A stretch of 64,000 bases of DNA from Zoroaster sp. YZ-2022 (Eukaryota; Echinodermata; Asteroidea; Forcipulatida; Zoroasteridae), in NCBI GenBank assembly GCA_029582265.1, contig CM055816.1, positions 31,168,366-31,232,365 of the forward strand, written 5' to 3'. Positions 38,941-51,900 of this stretch are shown piece by piece. A program made the translations under genes and the position numbers. The notes beneath the pieces were generated by a model, which was given only the letters and a program-made list of their open reading frames with translations, was not told the DNA's origin and did no database searches. Numbering within the stretch: position 1 is the stretch's first letter; the number at the start of each line of letters is the position of its first letter.

Positions 38941-39387
38941 TGAAATAAATATCCTGGAATAATTTGAAGTATACGTATGTATGTCCATCATCATCCATAT
39001 GTTCTCCACCTTACTGGGTAGGTACGATTACATTATTGCAATATTGGTTACAATGAATGAGAACAAGTGGCGGTCAGATACTTGCCCCACCAGTGTGGCA
39101 CGGACACGCCCCCTTGGCCTATCCTTAGCCACACGTTGGTCGTACTCGCTAATCTATGGTTTTTTCTAAATTCCAGGCGCTGAAATTTACGATATTTGCA
39201 ACCATTTTGACAGACTACGTTCCTTACATGCTTAACTATCTAGGCGCCCCCCCCCCCCCCCCAAAAAATGGTGATTTCACTTACATTAAAATTTCGTGAC
39301 ATACATGTTTGTATAGGCCCGAAAAATTACAAGACGATACTACTACTAGTAGTACTAGTACTAGTACTACTAGTCATTGTGCAGGTA

Positions 39388-39517
39388 CGGAAGCGTTAAA
39401 GGGCCACAACCAAAAATTTTTTTTCAAGTTACTAAATCGCCGCGGCGAAATAGTAACTCGCCGCGGCGAGATAGTAACTTGAAATTGTTTTTTGGTTGTG
39501 GCCCTTTAACGCTTCCG
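39388..39517. mobile_element. 130-bp palindromic MITE with TA flanks
   Basis: Arms CGGAAGCGTTAAAGGGCCAC ... GTGGCCCTTTAACGCTTCCG flanked by TA on both sides. The core has two CGCCGCGGCGA palindromes. The TA duplication suggests a Tc1/mariner-type parent. Confidence 0.85.
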
Positions 39518-40189
39518 TATGCAGGTTTCTACGAGGACGGCCATCTTGAAACATGAAGAGTGTTCAACGGGAAAACAACTTGTGCGCGCAACAATTTTAC
39601 GACGGCCGTTTTATGTGTGCACATACTTGCTGTATTTTAGCGCGCACTGCGGTGTCGCCGATATAAACTTTCAAGAAACGAACATCGAGCAGTTTTATCA
39701 AATTAACCGTACTGCATGGTAAGTTCATCCCCTTTTAACTATTAATTATATACCAGGTTATTTAACTGTGCTTGCATTGCACATAAAATATAACAATATA
39801 ACAATATAACAATATTATATGGTTCCACCATTTTTGTAAATCCATAAAAAACAAAACAAAAAACAAAACAAAACAAAAACAAAAAAAATCCAAAAAACAC
39901 CCAGAATGATTGTTTTATCTGACAAAATATCTGTGAATATAGTCTATGTAATATCTATGTAATATAGTACAGGTAATATTTTGGAGTAATTGTAGAATGC
40001 CCCGCGTTTTCGGAGTGACCCCAAAAATTACCTGGCTACACGGTCGAGTTTGCGGAACGCAATCAGTCGGTCGGTCTGTTTGAACTGATGTGATAATTCA
40101 TGGTGCGGTTTAATGTAGGGGACCAGTCTATCAGCCATCCTGCAGAGGGGATGGTCGGTGAAGTGGTTGTTATGTTTCGCTTGAGGGCA

Positions 40190-41180
40190 GCAAGAACATT
40201 CGTTGTTGCGTTCAAAAGTATGGGGGATTGGAAAATAGTCCAAGTCCAAAGTGTCTGTGGTACAGTGGCTACGCGGCTACTTTGGCTACATTAACTGTTC
40301 TTATGAAACACGTGTAAAAGCAGTCTTGCCTGCAAAAGCAATGAGAGGATTGGAAAATAGTCTAAGTCCAAAGTGTATGTGGTACAGTGGCTACGCGGCT
40401 ACTTTGGCTACATTAACTGTTCTATATGAAACACGTGTAAAAACAGTCTTGCGTTGTAAAAGCAATGGGAGGATTGGAAAATAGTCTAAGTCCAAAGTGT
40501 ATGTGGTACAGTGGCTACGCGGCTACTTTGGCTACATTAACTGTTCTATATGAAACACGTGTAAAAACAGTCTTGCGTGTAAAAGCAATGGGAGGATTGG
40601 AAAATGGTCTAAGTCCAAAGTGTCTGTGGTACAGTGGCTACGCGGCTACTTTGGCTACAGTGATTGTTCTATATGAAACACGTGTAAAAGCAGTCTTGCG
40701 TGCAAAAGCAATGGGAGGATTGGAAAATGTTCTAAGTCCAAAGTGTCTGTAGTAAAGTGGCTACGCGGCTACTTTGGCTACAGTGATTGTTCTATATGAA
40801 ATACGTGTAAAAACAGTCTTGCGTGCAAAAGCAATGGGAGGATTGGAAAATGGTCTAAGTCCAAAGTGTCTGTAGTAAAGTGGCTACGCGGCTACTTTGG
40901 CTACAGTGATTGTTCTATATGAAACACGTGTAAAAGCAGTGTTGCTTGAAAAGCAATGGGAGGATTGGAAAATGGTCTAAGTCCAAAGTGTCTGTAGTAA
41001 AGTGGCTACGCGGCTACTTTGGCTACAGCGACTGTTAAATATGAAACACGTGTAAAAGCAGGCTTGCGTGCAAAAGCAATGGGAGGATTGGAATAATAGT
41101 GCAAGTCCAAAGTGTCTGTGGTACAGTGGGTACGCGGCTACTGTAGGTACAGTGATATGCCCATTTGAAACGTGTGTAGA
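40190..41180. repeat. 121-bp tandem array, 8 copies
   Basis: Marker GTGGCTACGCGGCTACTTTGG recurs every ~121 bp from about 40266. Units also hold CTAAGTCCAAAGTGTCTGT and ATGAAACACGTGTAAAA. The last copy is diverged. Confidence 0.92.
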
Positions 41181-42420
41181 AGCAGTTTGCTTGTAAAGGA
41201 ATGGGAGGTTGTAATAATAATTTATAAGTTGTTATGGGCCATGACGACATGAAGTAATTTTAAACAAAGAAATTTACAGTTTTAGAAGAGGATGTAATTA
41301 TGTTGTAAAGAAAGCAATTTATTACAGCATTTTAATAAACATAAAACAATATTAATTTAATGGTTGCGTTGCATTGTAACAATGGATGGTGTATGAAATA
41401 ACAACATAATGATATTCGGTTTGTAGAATGTTATTTGTATAACTTACGAGGGCTGAGATGAGAAGAACATGGAGAAGTCAGATATTTTCCCGACGGCCTT
41501 AATTAAATGTGGGATTTGAATAGGAAAGTCGCATGTTCTAAAATATGTAAAGAGGGAAGAATGTAATTCATGAATTATGTAAAGTAAATGTATGACATTA
41601 CTTAGTAGCATGTTAAAAATATGCAATTAATTAAATTGTGATATAATTGGAACTTCTAATTACAGGCTGCAAACACAATCAAGATGGCCGCTGTATGTGG
41701 CGGCCTTTATTTCCATTATGAATTGAACACTATCACGTGACACATCACTGTCACTTTTCTGGAAAGTAAATCAAGAACAATTGGAAGTTATGTTTAAAAA
41801 GTCAAATAAATCATTTTAAAAAAAATCCGATTCTTGACTCAAGTTCAGTGGTTGTTGTGGTAATAGCTGATCCTCGATTAAAGTTATTGTTACCATAATG
41901 ACCCTAGATTAATTGTGGGAAAAGTTGGTCATGATCGCATGCACCGTTAAAAGGTTCTGGAGAAGAATATGGTAGGGGCTACACTGTGCGCCCTCCTCTC
42001 CTTGTCCTGGGAGCCTTAACCGGATAATTTTGATCTGAATGTTGAATAGTTACTTTTAACAAGTCCAGAAAGTGTTAAGTGTTCATTTTAGATATTGCAG
42101 GGAAATATCCGCCAACGATTACTCGTAGTTAATTACAAACTAATAAGATTTGTTGTTGGGATCCGGCATTAACTTATGTACATGTACAATGTACCATTAG
42201 TCGTTTTGGAACGCTTCTGCTAAATGCATTCAATATTTGTTTTATATAAGTCACACATACATCTTGTCATGTGAAATTCTTCACAATAAACACAACATTG
42301 ACACGTAAACTCGTACAGCCCACATTTTGAAAGTTATTAAAAAAAGAAACTTTTTAAACAACGTGAACGAATTGCAATGACACGAGCCTTGTCCGCCATG
42401 ACACAACCTTGCCTCGTTTG
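41180..42420. other. Intergenic, nothing recognised
   Basis: AT-rich. 42060-42400 may belong to the Merlin element flank, but no terminal repeat was found. Confidence 0.5.
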
Positions 42421-42905
42421 GATTACGGGCAGAGAACGATGAATTTTTAAACGACGCTGCGAAGCGTGTAATAATTATCCATACTGGACGGGTCTGTCCA
42501 ATATGAAATTGTGGAGGAATAGAGGAAGAGTCGCGAGGATGTTTCATTGTAGCAGTTGAGAAGCGAGATGAGGCCACGTTGCTACCTTTAATTAAACAAT
42601 GGATTGCACCAGGTACCACCATTGTGTCAGATTGCTGGAAAGCTTACTGCAATCTGGAGAAACATGGATACAAACACGAGACAGTGAACCATTCAAAGGA
42701 GTTTGTCAATGATGAGGGTGGTCACACCAACAAGATTGAAGGTCACTGGCGGCAAATGAAAGTTAGTCTTCCAACTCACGGAAGACGAAAGCACCACTAC
42801 TCATCATACTTGGCCGAATTTTTGTATAGGTACACCAACAAGGACAAAGACATTTTCATGCAATTTGTAAACGATGTTGCCAAGGTCTATGATCCACGCA
42901 AATGA
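42420..42905 (+). pseudogene. Merlin (ISXO2/IS1016-like) transposase, degenerate
   Basis: Codes for ESRGCFIVAVEKRDEATLLP, then IVSDCWKAY (second catalytic Asp), NHSKEFVNDEGGHTNKIEGHW (third acidic residue, E, in NKIEGHW), and ends at KVYDPRK-stop. This is the DDE_Tnp_IS1595 fold of Merlin elements. Upstream, a TGA breaks the frame before CGGIEEES, and the segment with the first catalytic Asp is only weakly recognisable (VIIIHTGRV). No terminal repeats were found. Confidence 0.85.
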
Positions 42906-43085
42906 CCACATTCTGTAAAGATGTAACAGAGCATGGAGGAAGGAATGAGCAGAGTAAACCTAGAATAATGTGTTATTTAATTTATTGTACTTCACTAATG
43001 TATTATTGTGATGTGTACCCCGGCCATGGAGAAATGGACTAAGGAGTGGGTGGTGCGAGCGTGGGTAAAACTATTCCAAGTAAAT

Positions 43086-43637
43086 GTATAACTATGTTTA
43101 TTTCTAAATGTATTTGTTAGGTATGATACATCATATGTTTTGAACATTTTGTAAAAATCACATCAACATGACATGTGAAATGACATCATCAATTTGCTTT
43201 GTTCGCATAAGTCATAATACATATTGCTTCGTTCTCATAAGTCATGAAACATATTGCTTCGTTCTCATAAGTCATGATACATATTGCTTCGTTCTCATAA
43301 GTAATGATACATATTGTATAACTATGTATAAGTACAACAAGTATGATTTGAAACTTTGCATGGTGAGAATACGATGAGAACAAAGCAATATGTATCATTA
43401 CTTATGAGAACGAAGCAATATGTATCATGACTTATGAGAACGAAGCAATATGTTTCATGACTTATGAGAACGAAGCAATATGTATTATGACTTATGAGAA
43501 CGAAGCAATATGTATGATGACTTATGCGAACAAAGCAAATTGATGATGTCATTTCACATGTCATGTTGATGTGATTTTTACAAAATGTTCAAAACATATG
43601 ATGTATCATACCTAACAAATACATTTAGAAATAAACA
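43086..43637. repeat. Large palindrome, ~230-bp arms, with 30-bp tandem units in each arm
   Basis: The left arm (from TTATTTCTAAATGTATTTGT) and right arm (to ACAAATACATTTAGAAATAA) are near-perfect reverse complements around a ~60-bp centre. Each arm carries 4-5 units of CATATTGCTTCGTTCTCATA. Partial copies of the right arm follow at 43740, 44415-44535, 44660 and 44930. Confidence 0.92.
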
Positions 43638-45110
43638 AGTCAATTTTGAAAGAAAAGGGAAAATTCCCAAAATTAAACTGTGCTTCTTAAATTTTGCATA
43701 GTCATGGCACAACCTTACTAATGGATACGCAACCTAAATTGATGATGTCATTTCACATGTCATGTTGATGTGATTTTTACAAAATGTTCAAATAAAGTAA
43801 ACTATTTTGGTTGTTTTCCTAAACACTTTGATGTTTGTTTTCAGGTGTTATTACGTAAATAAATTAAGACAATGTAACTTTGCCTCAAATTATAAAGTAG
43901 TATTTAAATAGTCAGGAGCATCACTTTATTGAAATTTTTCATCATATTCAAATAACCAGGAGCTTTCATAAAACATTTGATTTCACAAGAATTTTCATGA
44001 CATGATATGATATGATATGATGTGATCTACATGTATAGTGTGATCTATAGTGTTCGACCACGTCCTAATGGTCGAGAGGAAACGAATCCGCTTAGTAATA
44101 GTTAGGTTATGAGTTGGACGGCGTGGTTTTAGAATTGGTCTTTTCATCCCCAAAAAGAACAATTTTTTTTGTATTATGATAAATTGACTCCTACAATATT
44201 GAAATAGATAGTATGACCTGTTCTTTTTCTGATTTGTGGCTCTCGAGTGAATAAATTTGTGGCTCTCAAATCAATAAATTGCGAAGTCCCCAAAAAAAAA
44301 AATTGCGAAGTCCCAAAAAACAGTCACTGCGCATGTTCAGTGACATTGACCTCCGGCTTGGTTGCGTCATGCTCTATTTGTAACCGTGGGTAATACCCAC
44401 CGCTGTTCAAAATGCTCTGCAGATAAGTCATCATACATATTGCTTCGTTCTCATAAGTCATAATACATATTGCTTCGTTCTCATAAGTCATGAAACATAT
44501 TGCTTCGTTCTCATAAGTCATGATACATATTGCTTCGGCCATCTTGATTGTGTTAAACAAGTAAATTTTGAAAGAAAAGGGAAAATTCCCAAAATTAAAC
44601 TGTGCTTCTTAAATTTTGCTTAGTCATGACACAACCTTACTAAATGTATACGCAACCTAAATTGATGATGTCATTTCACATGTCATGTTGATGTGATTTT
44701 TACAAAATGTTCAAATAAAGTAAACCATTTTGGTTGTTTCTCAAACACTTTGATGTTTGTTTTCAGGTGTTATTACGTAAATAAATTAAGACAATGTAAC
44801 TTTGCCTCAAATTATAAAGTAGTATTTAAATAGTCAGGAGAAAGAAAAGGGAAAATTCCCAAAATTAAACTGTGCATCTTAAATTTTGCATAGTCATGGC
44901 ACAACCTTACTAAATGTATACGCAACCTAAATTGATGATGTCATTACACATGTCATGTTGATGTGATTTTTACAAAATGTTCAAATAAAGTAAACCATTT
45001 TGATTGTTTTCCTGAACACTTTGATGTTTGTTTTCAGGTGTTATTACGTAAATAAATTAAGACAATGTAACTTTGCCTCAAATTATAAAGTAGTATTTAA
45101 ATAGTCCCCT
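43630..45110. repeat. Three dispersed tandem copies of a ~270-bp unit
   Basis: GAAAGAAAAGGGAAAATTCC to CAAATTATAAAGTAGTATTT recurs at about 43648-43910, 44568-44830 and 44840-45100. Between copies 1 and 2 lies unrelated sequence with another block of the 30-bp units. Confidence 0.88.
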
Positions 45111-46790
45111 GCGGCTTTAACGTTGTTAAACAAAAGATTTCTGGGGAACCCGTTACGGTTTTTGGGATGACATCATTGTGTATGCGTGTGCATACACACA
45201 CGGATTAGATTGTGGGCGTTTTCATTGTAAGGGGGGTTAAATCATTTTTAAATAACGTTAGAATATAAAAAAAACGGGGAATGATTTGAATTTATAAGCC
45301 AATATGAACCAATATTTAATACATTATTCTGTTCACTCTTCCATTTTAAATTAAATTAAGGATTGTTGTCCTTTCTATGCACTCCAAATCCATTATTTAA
45401 ACAGCGAAGATGTAATCAATAGCAATATTTCACCTTTTTTGAATTGCTGCCCAGAGGCCGTTACTTGGGTTTGCTCAGGTATAATCACCATGAAACTGTT
45501 CTTCGTGTCTTATTCTACCTCCATGGTTTAACTACCCTCCTATGCTTGATTTTTCAAGAAAAAAATTCATGAAAGACGTACAATAACGTCAAAAATGGAC
45601 CAATAATTAGCTTCTCTCGATCTGTAAAATTTAACGGAATATGCTCAATATTTGATGCACATTGAAGATGTTTTACACTTCGGGTTTCGATGAATTCACC
45701 CAGAAACGTGTCATGTTGTAAAGCCATGACTGTAGATTGATGTGTGATCTTTGTTCATTGAGGTCATTTGGCATTTAGTATTTAAATAGTCCCCTGCGGC
45801 TTTAGCGTTGTTAAACAAAAGATTTCTGGGGAACCCGTTACGGTTTTTGGGATGACATCATTGTGTATAGCGTGCATACACACACGGATTAGATTGTGGA
45901 CGTTTTCATTGTAAGGGGGGTTAAATGCGGGCATTCTACAATTACTGTGTATAGCGTGTGCATACACACACGGATTAGATTGTGGACGTTTTCATTGTAA
46001 GGGGGGTTAAATAATTTTTAAATAACGTTAGAATATTAAAAAAACGGGGAATGATTTGAATTTATAAGCCAATATGAACCAATATTTAATACATTATTCT
46101 GTTCACTCTTCCATTTTAAATTAAATTAAGGATTTTTTTCCTTTCTATGCACTCCAAATCCATTATTTAAACAGCGAAGATGTAATCAATAGCAATATTT
46201 CACCTTTTTTGAATTGCTGCCCAGAGGCCGTTACTTGGGTTTGCTCAGGTATAATCACCATGAAACTGTTCTTCGTGAGTTTAACTACCCTCCTATGCTT
46301 GATTTTTCAAGAAAAAAAATCATGAAAGACGTACAATAACGTCAAAAATGGACCAATAATTAGCTTCTCTCGATCTGTAAAATTTAACGGAATATGCTCA
46401 ATATTTGATGCACATTGAAGATGCTTTTTACACTTCGGGTTTCGATGAATTCACCCAGAAACGTGTCATGTTGTAAAGCCATGACTGTAGATTGATGTGT
46501 GATCTTTGTTCATTGAGGTCATTTGGCATTTAGTATTTAAATAGTCCCCTGCGGCTTTAGCGTTGTTAAACAAAAAGATTTCTGGGAACCCGTTACGGTT
46601 TTTGGGATGACATCATTGTGTATAGCGTGTGCATACACACACGGATTAGATTGTGGACGTTTTCATTGTAAGGGGGGTTAAATAATTTTTAAATAACGTT
46701 AGAATATAAAAAAAACGGGGAATGATTTGAATTTATAAGCCAATATGAACCAATATTTAATACATTATTCTGTTCACTCTTCCATTTTAG
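45108..46790. repeat. ~680-760-bp tandem duplication, 2.3 copies
   Basis: CCCCTGCGGCTTTARCGTTG starts copies at about 45106, 45791 and 46547. The second copy has an extra internal 80-bp duplication around 45860-45960 (GTGCATACACACACGGATTA). The third copy is cut off at 46787, where unrelated sequence begins. Confidence 0.9.
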
Positions 46791-46967
46791 TCGACTTGCC
46801 AAATTTCAAAAGACGCGACCTTGTTTAAAGATGGTGAAACAACACCAATAGAGGGCGATATACAGAGCAGAAAAATGGCGCATGCGCGCAAACCTCTTGT
46901 CGCTCTGCTGCATGCAGCTCTAGCGGTACCTGACCGCGACTTTTTTTTCCCGTACCACACGCTGGCG

Positions 46968-47037
46968 GCCATGGAGTAAACAGTAAAGGGATAGGAAGAA
47001 CTCTCTATCCCTTAACTGTTGACTCCATAGCCAGCGT
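46968..47037. repeat. Palindrome with ~30-nt arms
   Basis: GGCGGCCATGGAGTAAACAG pairs with CTGTTGACTCCATAGCCAGC with a few mismatches, and AAAGGGATAG with CTATCCCTT, around GAAGAACTCT. Confidence 0.8.
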
Positions 47038-47450
47038 GATCTCGCCCCGGCCATGGTCCCCTGTCGAATCCCTGTCGAATCCGTGGCAAAACAGGCCTTG
47101 TAGTTTTCTATGGTTTAGCAGTGAAAAAAATCAACGCACTGAACGGACCCCAATGTTCTTACACGACCTCGAAGTGTGACGTGTGAATACACAACGCCTA
47201 TGGGTCGTTCATCGTTCGAGAGGCTGGCTGTGAACAAGTAGCGCAGCAGTAGTACAGTACAGCGCAGCAGTACAGTACACAAAGCCGATCAAGCGTGACG
47301 TAGTATTTGTAGCAGTAGCCGTGGCTACAAAAGGACTGTGTGAGTTGCGGGGTATTAGACAATTGTGCCCAGCTTGAAATAAATAAACAAATCTGTTTAA
47401 TCCATGCTTCAGATAAAACAATGATACTTTACTGAGGTAAGGAGTAACTT

Positions 47451-48230
47451 CATCATCATCATCATCATCAAGGCTATAGTTCATCCATTTGTTGGACAAA
47501 GCCCTCCTCATAAAACTTCCATTTGTCTCTCTCTCTAGCCACTCTTGTCCATGTTGCCGTGCCCATGTGTGCTGTTATGTCATCTCTCCATCTTTTCTTT
47601 TGCCGTCCTCTCTTTCTCTTGCCTGTTCTAGGCTGCCATTCTGTCAATCGCCTAGTCCACCTGTTGTCCTGGACCCTTAACACATGGCCTGCCCATCTCC
47701 ATTTGGTCTCCTTTATCTTTTCAATGATGTCCTTGACTTTTGTTTTCTCTCGTATTTTGTTATGGTTAACTTTATCCCGTATTGTTAAATGTACCATTTT
47801 TCTCTCCATGGCTCTCTGTGTTGTTATCAATTTGTTGTTCAGCTCATTTGTTGTAGTCCATGTTTCTGCTCCATAAGTCATGGTTGTTAGGATGCATTGG
47901 TTGTACACTCTTCTTCAAGTGACATTGCTATGTTGTTGTCGGTCAATATGTCTTTGTACATGCCAAAACTTCTCCAACCTGCTTTGATTCTCGACATAAT
48001 TTCTTCTCTCGATGTGTCTTTCATTCTTAGAGTTTGGCCCAGGTATTTGTAATTTTCCACCTTCTCTAGTTTATGGTTTTCAATGACAATATCTATGTTT
48101 GTGTCAAAGTTTGTCATGTATTTAGTTTTATCCTTGTGCATTGTTAGACCCACTTGTTTGCTTTCTCTGCTTAGTTTGGTTAGCTGTTCCTCCATATCTT
48201 CTACTGATGTTGTAACCAAAGCTACATCGT
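47451..48230 (-). mobile_element. 5'-truncated RTE-like LINE with 11-bp target duplication
   Basis: Flanked by AGGAGTAACTT at 47440-47450 and 48231-48241. Reading on the minus strand, homology starts right at the DDVALV catalytic motif of a reverse transcriptase, truncated within the first Asp. It continues through NYKYLGQTL, TYGAETWTTT, KWRWAGHVLR and RGRQKKRWRDDI, to a (GAT)n tail. One base is lost near 47905 (MSL|KKRVYNQC), so the ORF is split. A dead, typical target-primed insertion. Confidence 0.92.
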
Positions 48231-48412
48231 AGGAGTAACTTATAATGAACTATATATTTTGTAATTTTCATCCACCAAACTGCTGTTAATGATTAACTTT
48301 ACGTTGCTATCCGGAACTAGGAAAACGACCTCGTAAGTTTTGAAGCAGTGCTTCCAGTATTAAGTGCTTTGACTGAAACCATAATTGTTCGTGGAGTAAT
48401 ACTGTTCTGGAG

Positions 48413-48505
48413 TAAGTTCTGGATAGCTGTTGTTGTTTGCTCTGCTGGTATTCCGATTACTATAGGAATACCAGCAGAGCAAACAACAAGAGCTATCCAG
48501 AACTT
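48413..48505. repeat. Hairpin with ~41-nt arms
   Basis: AAGTTCTGGATAGCTGTTGT... pairs with ...ACAAGAGCTATCCAGAACTT around a ~10-nt loop (GATTACTATA). Only one or two mismatches. It lies about 250 bp before the first known exon of the CaRF/MULE gene. Confidence 0.9.
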
Positions 48506-48760
48506 GGAAAACGACTGTAGTAGTAGTACTTATTAATAAGTTTATTATTAAATAATACAAAATTGTATTAATGTAAATCAATGTCTAGTAAAGATTGTAA
48601 CTGTGACTGGACGCAAAATATTAGCAGTAATAGCACTCTATCCTACATGTGACCAATATGTTATAACCACGCCACTATTGTGACTCACGTTAAAAAGTGC
48701 TTGTATGATATGGTAACTATAAATAATTTTTCTTGTGTCTCCTTGTTTGTTGAATGTTAG

Positions 48761-48945
48761 GCCCACAGCAATACTCAAGTCCAGCCAAAAGAGTGCGATT
48801 TCATGATATTGACGGTGCTGTTGTGCCATATGATGGCGTCCCTTTTCTTATACTCGGGCAGTATGAGCTGGCCTGTATGTTTGGGAAGGACCAACATAGT
48901 TCACAAAAGCTCAAACAACAAGAGACCCGGGACAGTGAGTTGAAG
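48761..48945 (+). CDS. CaRF-like exon a
   Basis: Acceptor TGTTAG, phase 1 in, phase 0 out, donor GTGGGG. Encodes RVRFHDIDGAVVPYDGVPFL, with the VPYDG(V/I)PF motif found in CaRF proteins. Upstream exon not found. Confidence 0.8.
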
Positions 48946-51900
48946 GTGGGGAAGTTAATAAGCAGATATTCTTATTTAGAACTCAACTGATCATTTAGTG
49001 GCCGTTCACAAGTGTCAAAATTATCATGAGCGTACAAACCGTAAGCCTGGGACATTTTATTTTGTATGCGTTTAGGAGGGGGGAAGGGAAGGTTTCCTGA
49101 AAAAGTGTAGTTTTACGCCCGTGCAAATGTCAACAATTGTGAACGATCCCTTACTAAAGGAAGTGAAGGATCGATTCTTAAAAAAGGAGACTAGTACTGT
49201 GAAATTAAAAACAGTAAGAAATCATGTTATTTTTTTTCCTCCATAGTTGTTTAATGTATTTTTTGCCATATTGTTTGCCAGGTTTATTATCAGTATTATT
49301 TTTCTTTTACATATGGAAATAATAACACTTTTTAATTATAAACTTTATAAATGTAATGTCATTTTTTTATTTTAGAGTGACCATCCTAGAGGCAAAAGGA
49401 GTAAGCGTATGCTTCAGACAAAAAAAAAAGGGGCTGTCCTACACGCATCCTAATGAAGCATATCGTTTGCTTCCCTGATTTCCAGGTATAGTAAAGACAA
49501 GTTCTTTACCTGTTAGATTCTATAGCAGATGTAAGGACAGTTACATGATATGTACATAGGTGTACATGTTCCTATTGTGCACAGATGGGGTGAACAAATG
49601 AATATTATGTTTCAGCACCAATGAAGGATCTTGGACTTCAAGCATTAGTTCGGCATTGTGTTTTGTTCGTGTCCATCAGTATAAGACACATAGGCTGTTA
49701 ATATGGAGAGTTTTGTAGACACAACATGTAGGTTGTATCAGATATACCAGGTAAATCCCTTTTTCTTTTAAAATTTGAACTGGTATGTTTTCCGTATTTG
49801 CACTGCCACATAATGTGTCTCAATCTCTTCAAATGAACTACAGTCTGATCTGAAAGTTGCTTTGTCATTGATCACACATCCAAATAATTGAAAGTGATTT
49901 AAATAAGGTACATTTAAAACAAACTTTTGTCTTCCATCAATAAAGATAAACTCGGATACTAAGAGGTCACAAAGAAATGGAAGTGAGCGTGTTCGTGATG
50001 CAGTAGACAGTGGACTTGCATTAAGAGCAGAAAGCCGCATCTACATATCATTGCCAGATGATGATGCCCACAAACAGACTCACTACTTGGGAGAGGTACC
50101 TTTTTATCTCTGTATTATTTTTTCGATGTAATTGTAATATGGAGTGTGGTTCTCAGATTTAAAAAAAGTATGACAGCACACATAGTGTTACCACAAACAA
50201 AATATATACTGATACTTCTTCCTTTTAATGCCTTAAAACATACAGCTGTCTTTTAATACTATAGATTTCTAAACAAATTTGGTCAAAATGTAATTTCTTT
50301 TTAAATGCATAATGCAAAACTGGTAGTAAAGCAAGAAATAAATAAATTACAGAGAAAACAATGCTAGTGTCATTCGCAGATCACAGCTTGGAATCAGTGG
50401 CACAAATCTGTGTTGAAAAGTTGGGGGGGGGGGACACTTTCACCTCTCAAACACTGCAAAAATATCCCTTTATGTACACTTTCAATATCGACTTATCATA
50501 ATAATTGAATAATTTGTTCAAAAACAATTGTTAAAAAGGAGAGAAATGCTACATTGTAACATTTCTCATTTTTTGCATCAATTATTATTCTTCCAATGCA
50601 AATTCTGAGTGGGATGATCTTATAGACCATCCCCACCCCCTCCCGGTCTTAAAAGTGGGGGATATATATCCCCCATCCTTCCGGGATTTACGCCCATGGC
50701 TGGAATAGATTAAAAGGACAGTCTACATATTGACCCCCCCCCCCACGTAATTGTAAAGAGAGCTAACATTTAATCTTTTAAAAACATTTTTTCCCCACAG
50801 TTGACAGGGTTGATGAACCCACTAAGTAAGGAGGTGCGGTCGAAGATTGTTGATCTGGTAGGACAAGGAGTGTCAAATGTGAAGGAGATGAGACGCCACA
50901 TTCGGTTGTATGTGGAGACCTCGTTATTTGACTGTGGTGATGCTCCTTCAACAATGGATGCTGCCTTTTACCCTACAGATGAAACAATTCGCAAGCATAT
51001 ATACATGGCGCAACAAAAGCTAATGTAAGCATTTGTTCTACAAGTACAGTAACATGTACAATGTATGTGACTGTTTAAATTTCAGTGTTTAAATAGACCA
51101 TTTCAAGACTGTACATCACCGATTTGTAAGAAGTAGTCACAAAGCTTGATCTTCAATAAGTCACGATGCCACCAAGGTGTACCAAAACTATTGAGCAATA
51201 TATGAAATGTTATATGATATTTATAAATTGAACCGTTTAAAACAACCTTGTATTAACACACGATTTTTGCAGACATTTGGGGCTACAGATGCCAATTACT
51301 TTGAAAATATAATGACACAGATTATCTGTTTCAGGCGTGATACTCTACATTATGACTTTAGGTAATTCAATTTGGTAAATTTAGCTTGAAATCGGGCGTT
51401 AATCAGACTGTAAAAAGGGGAAGATTGCTTCATCATTGTTCTGACCAGCGCAGCACATCTTTAGCAACATACATGTAGTTGCGTAATCAATATGTAAATT
51501 TGGTCTGCTATATTAACAAACCATGTGTGCAGTGGTTTACAACCTAATTTTAAGGTTGCAGATAAAAAACTTACAGATGTTTTAAACGTTCCATTATAAA
51601 AGTAATTCTGTCTTATAAGTACAATTTTTTTCAGGTACTCAAAACTTGACTCAGAAAACTTTGGGATGAAATTACACGCTTGGGCACAGGAAAAACCCGA
51701 GGATAATTTCATGTTGGTTCCAGCGCTATCATCAGATGAAACTGAAGCAGAATCGAAGTTCTTCTTTTGCCATCAGACCAAATACCAAAGACATCTCCTT
51801 CGAAGGTAGTCTATTTTCATTCTTAAGTGAAAAGAACTTGTTCTATTAGACTGAGATCCCAAAAACCATACAAACAAAGAACCCGAACATACCCAGTAGG

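Noticed and set aside
43168..43564. Open frames of 69-80 codons with repeated CFVLISH
   Set aside because: They are the 30-bp units of the palindrome arms.
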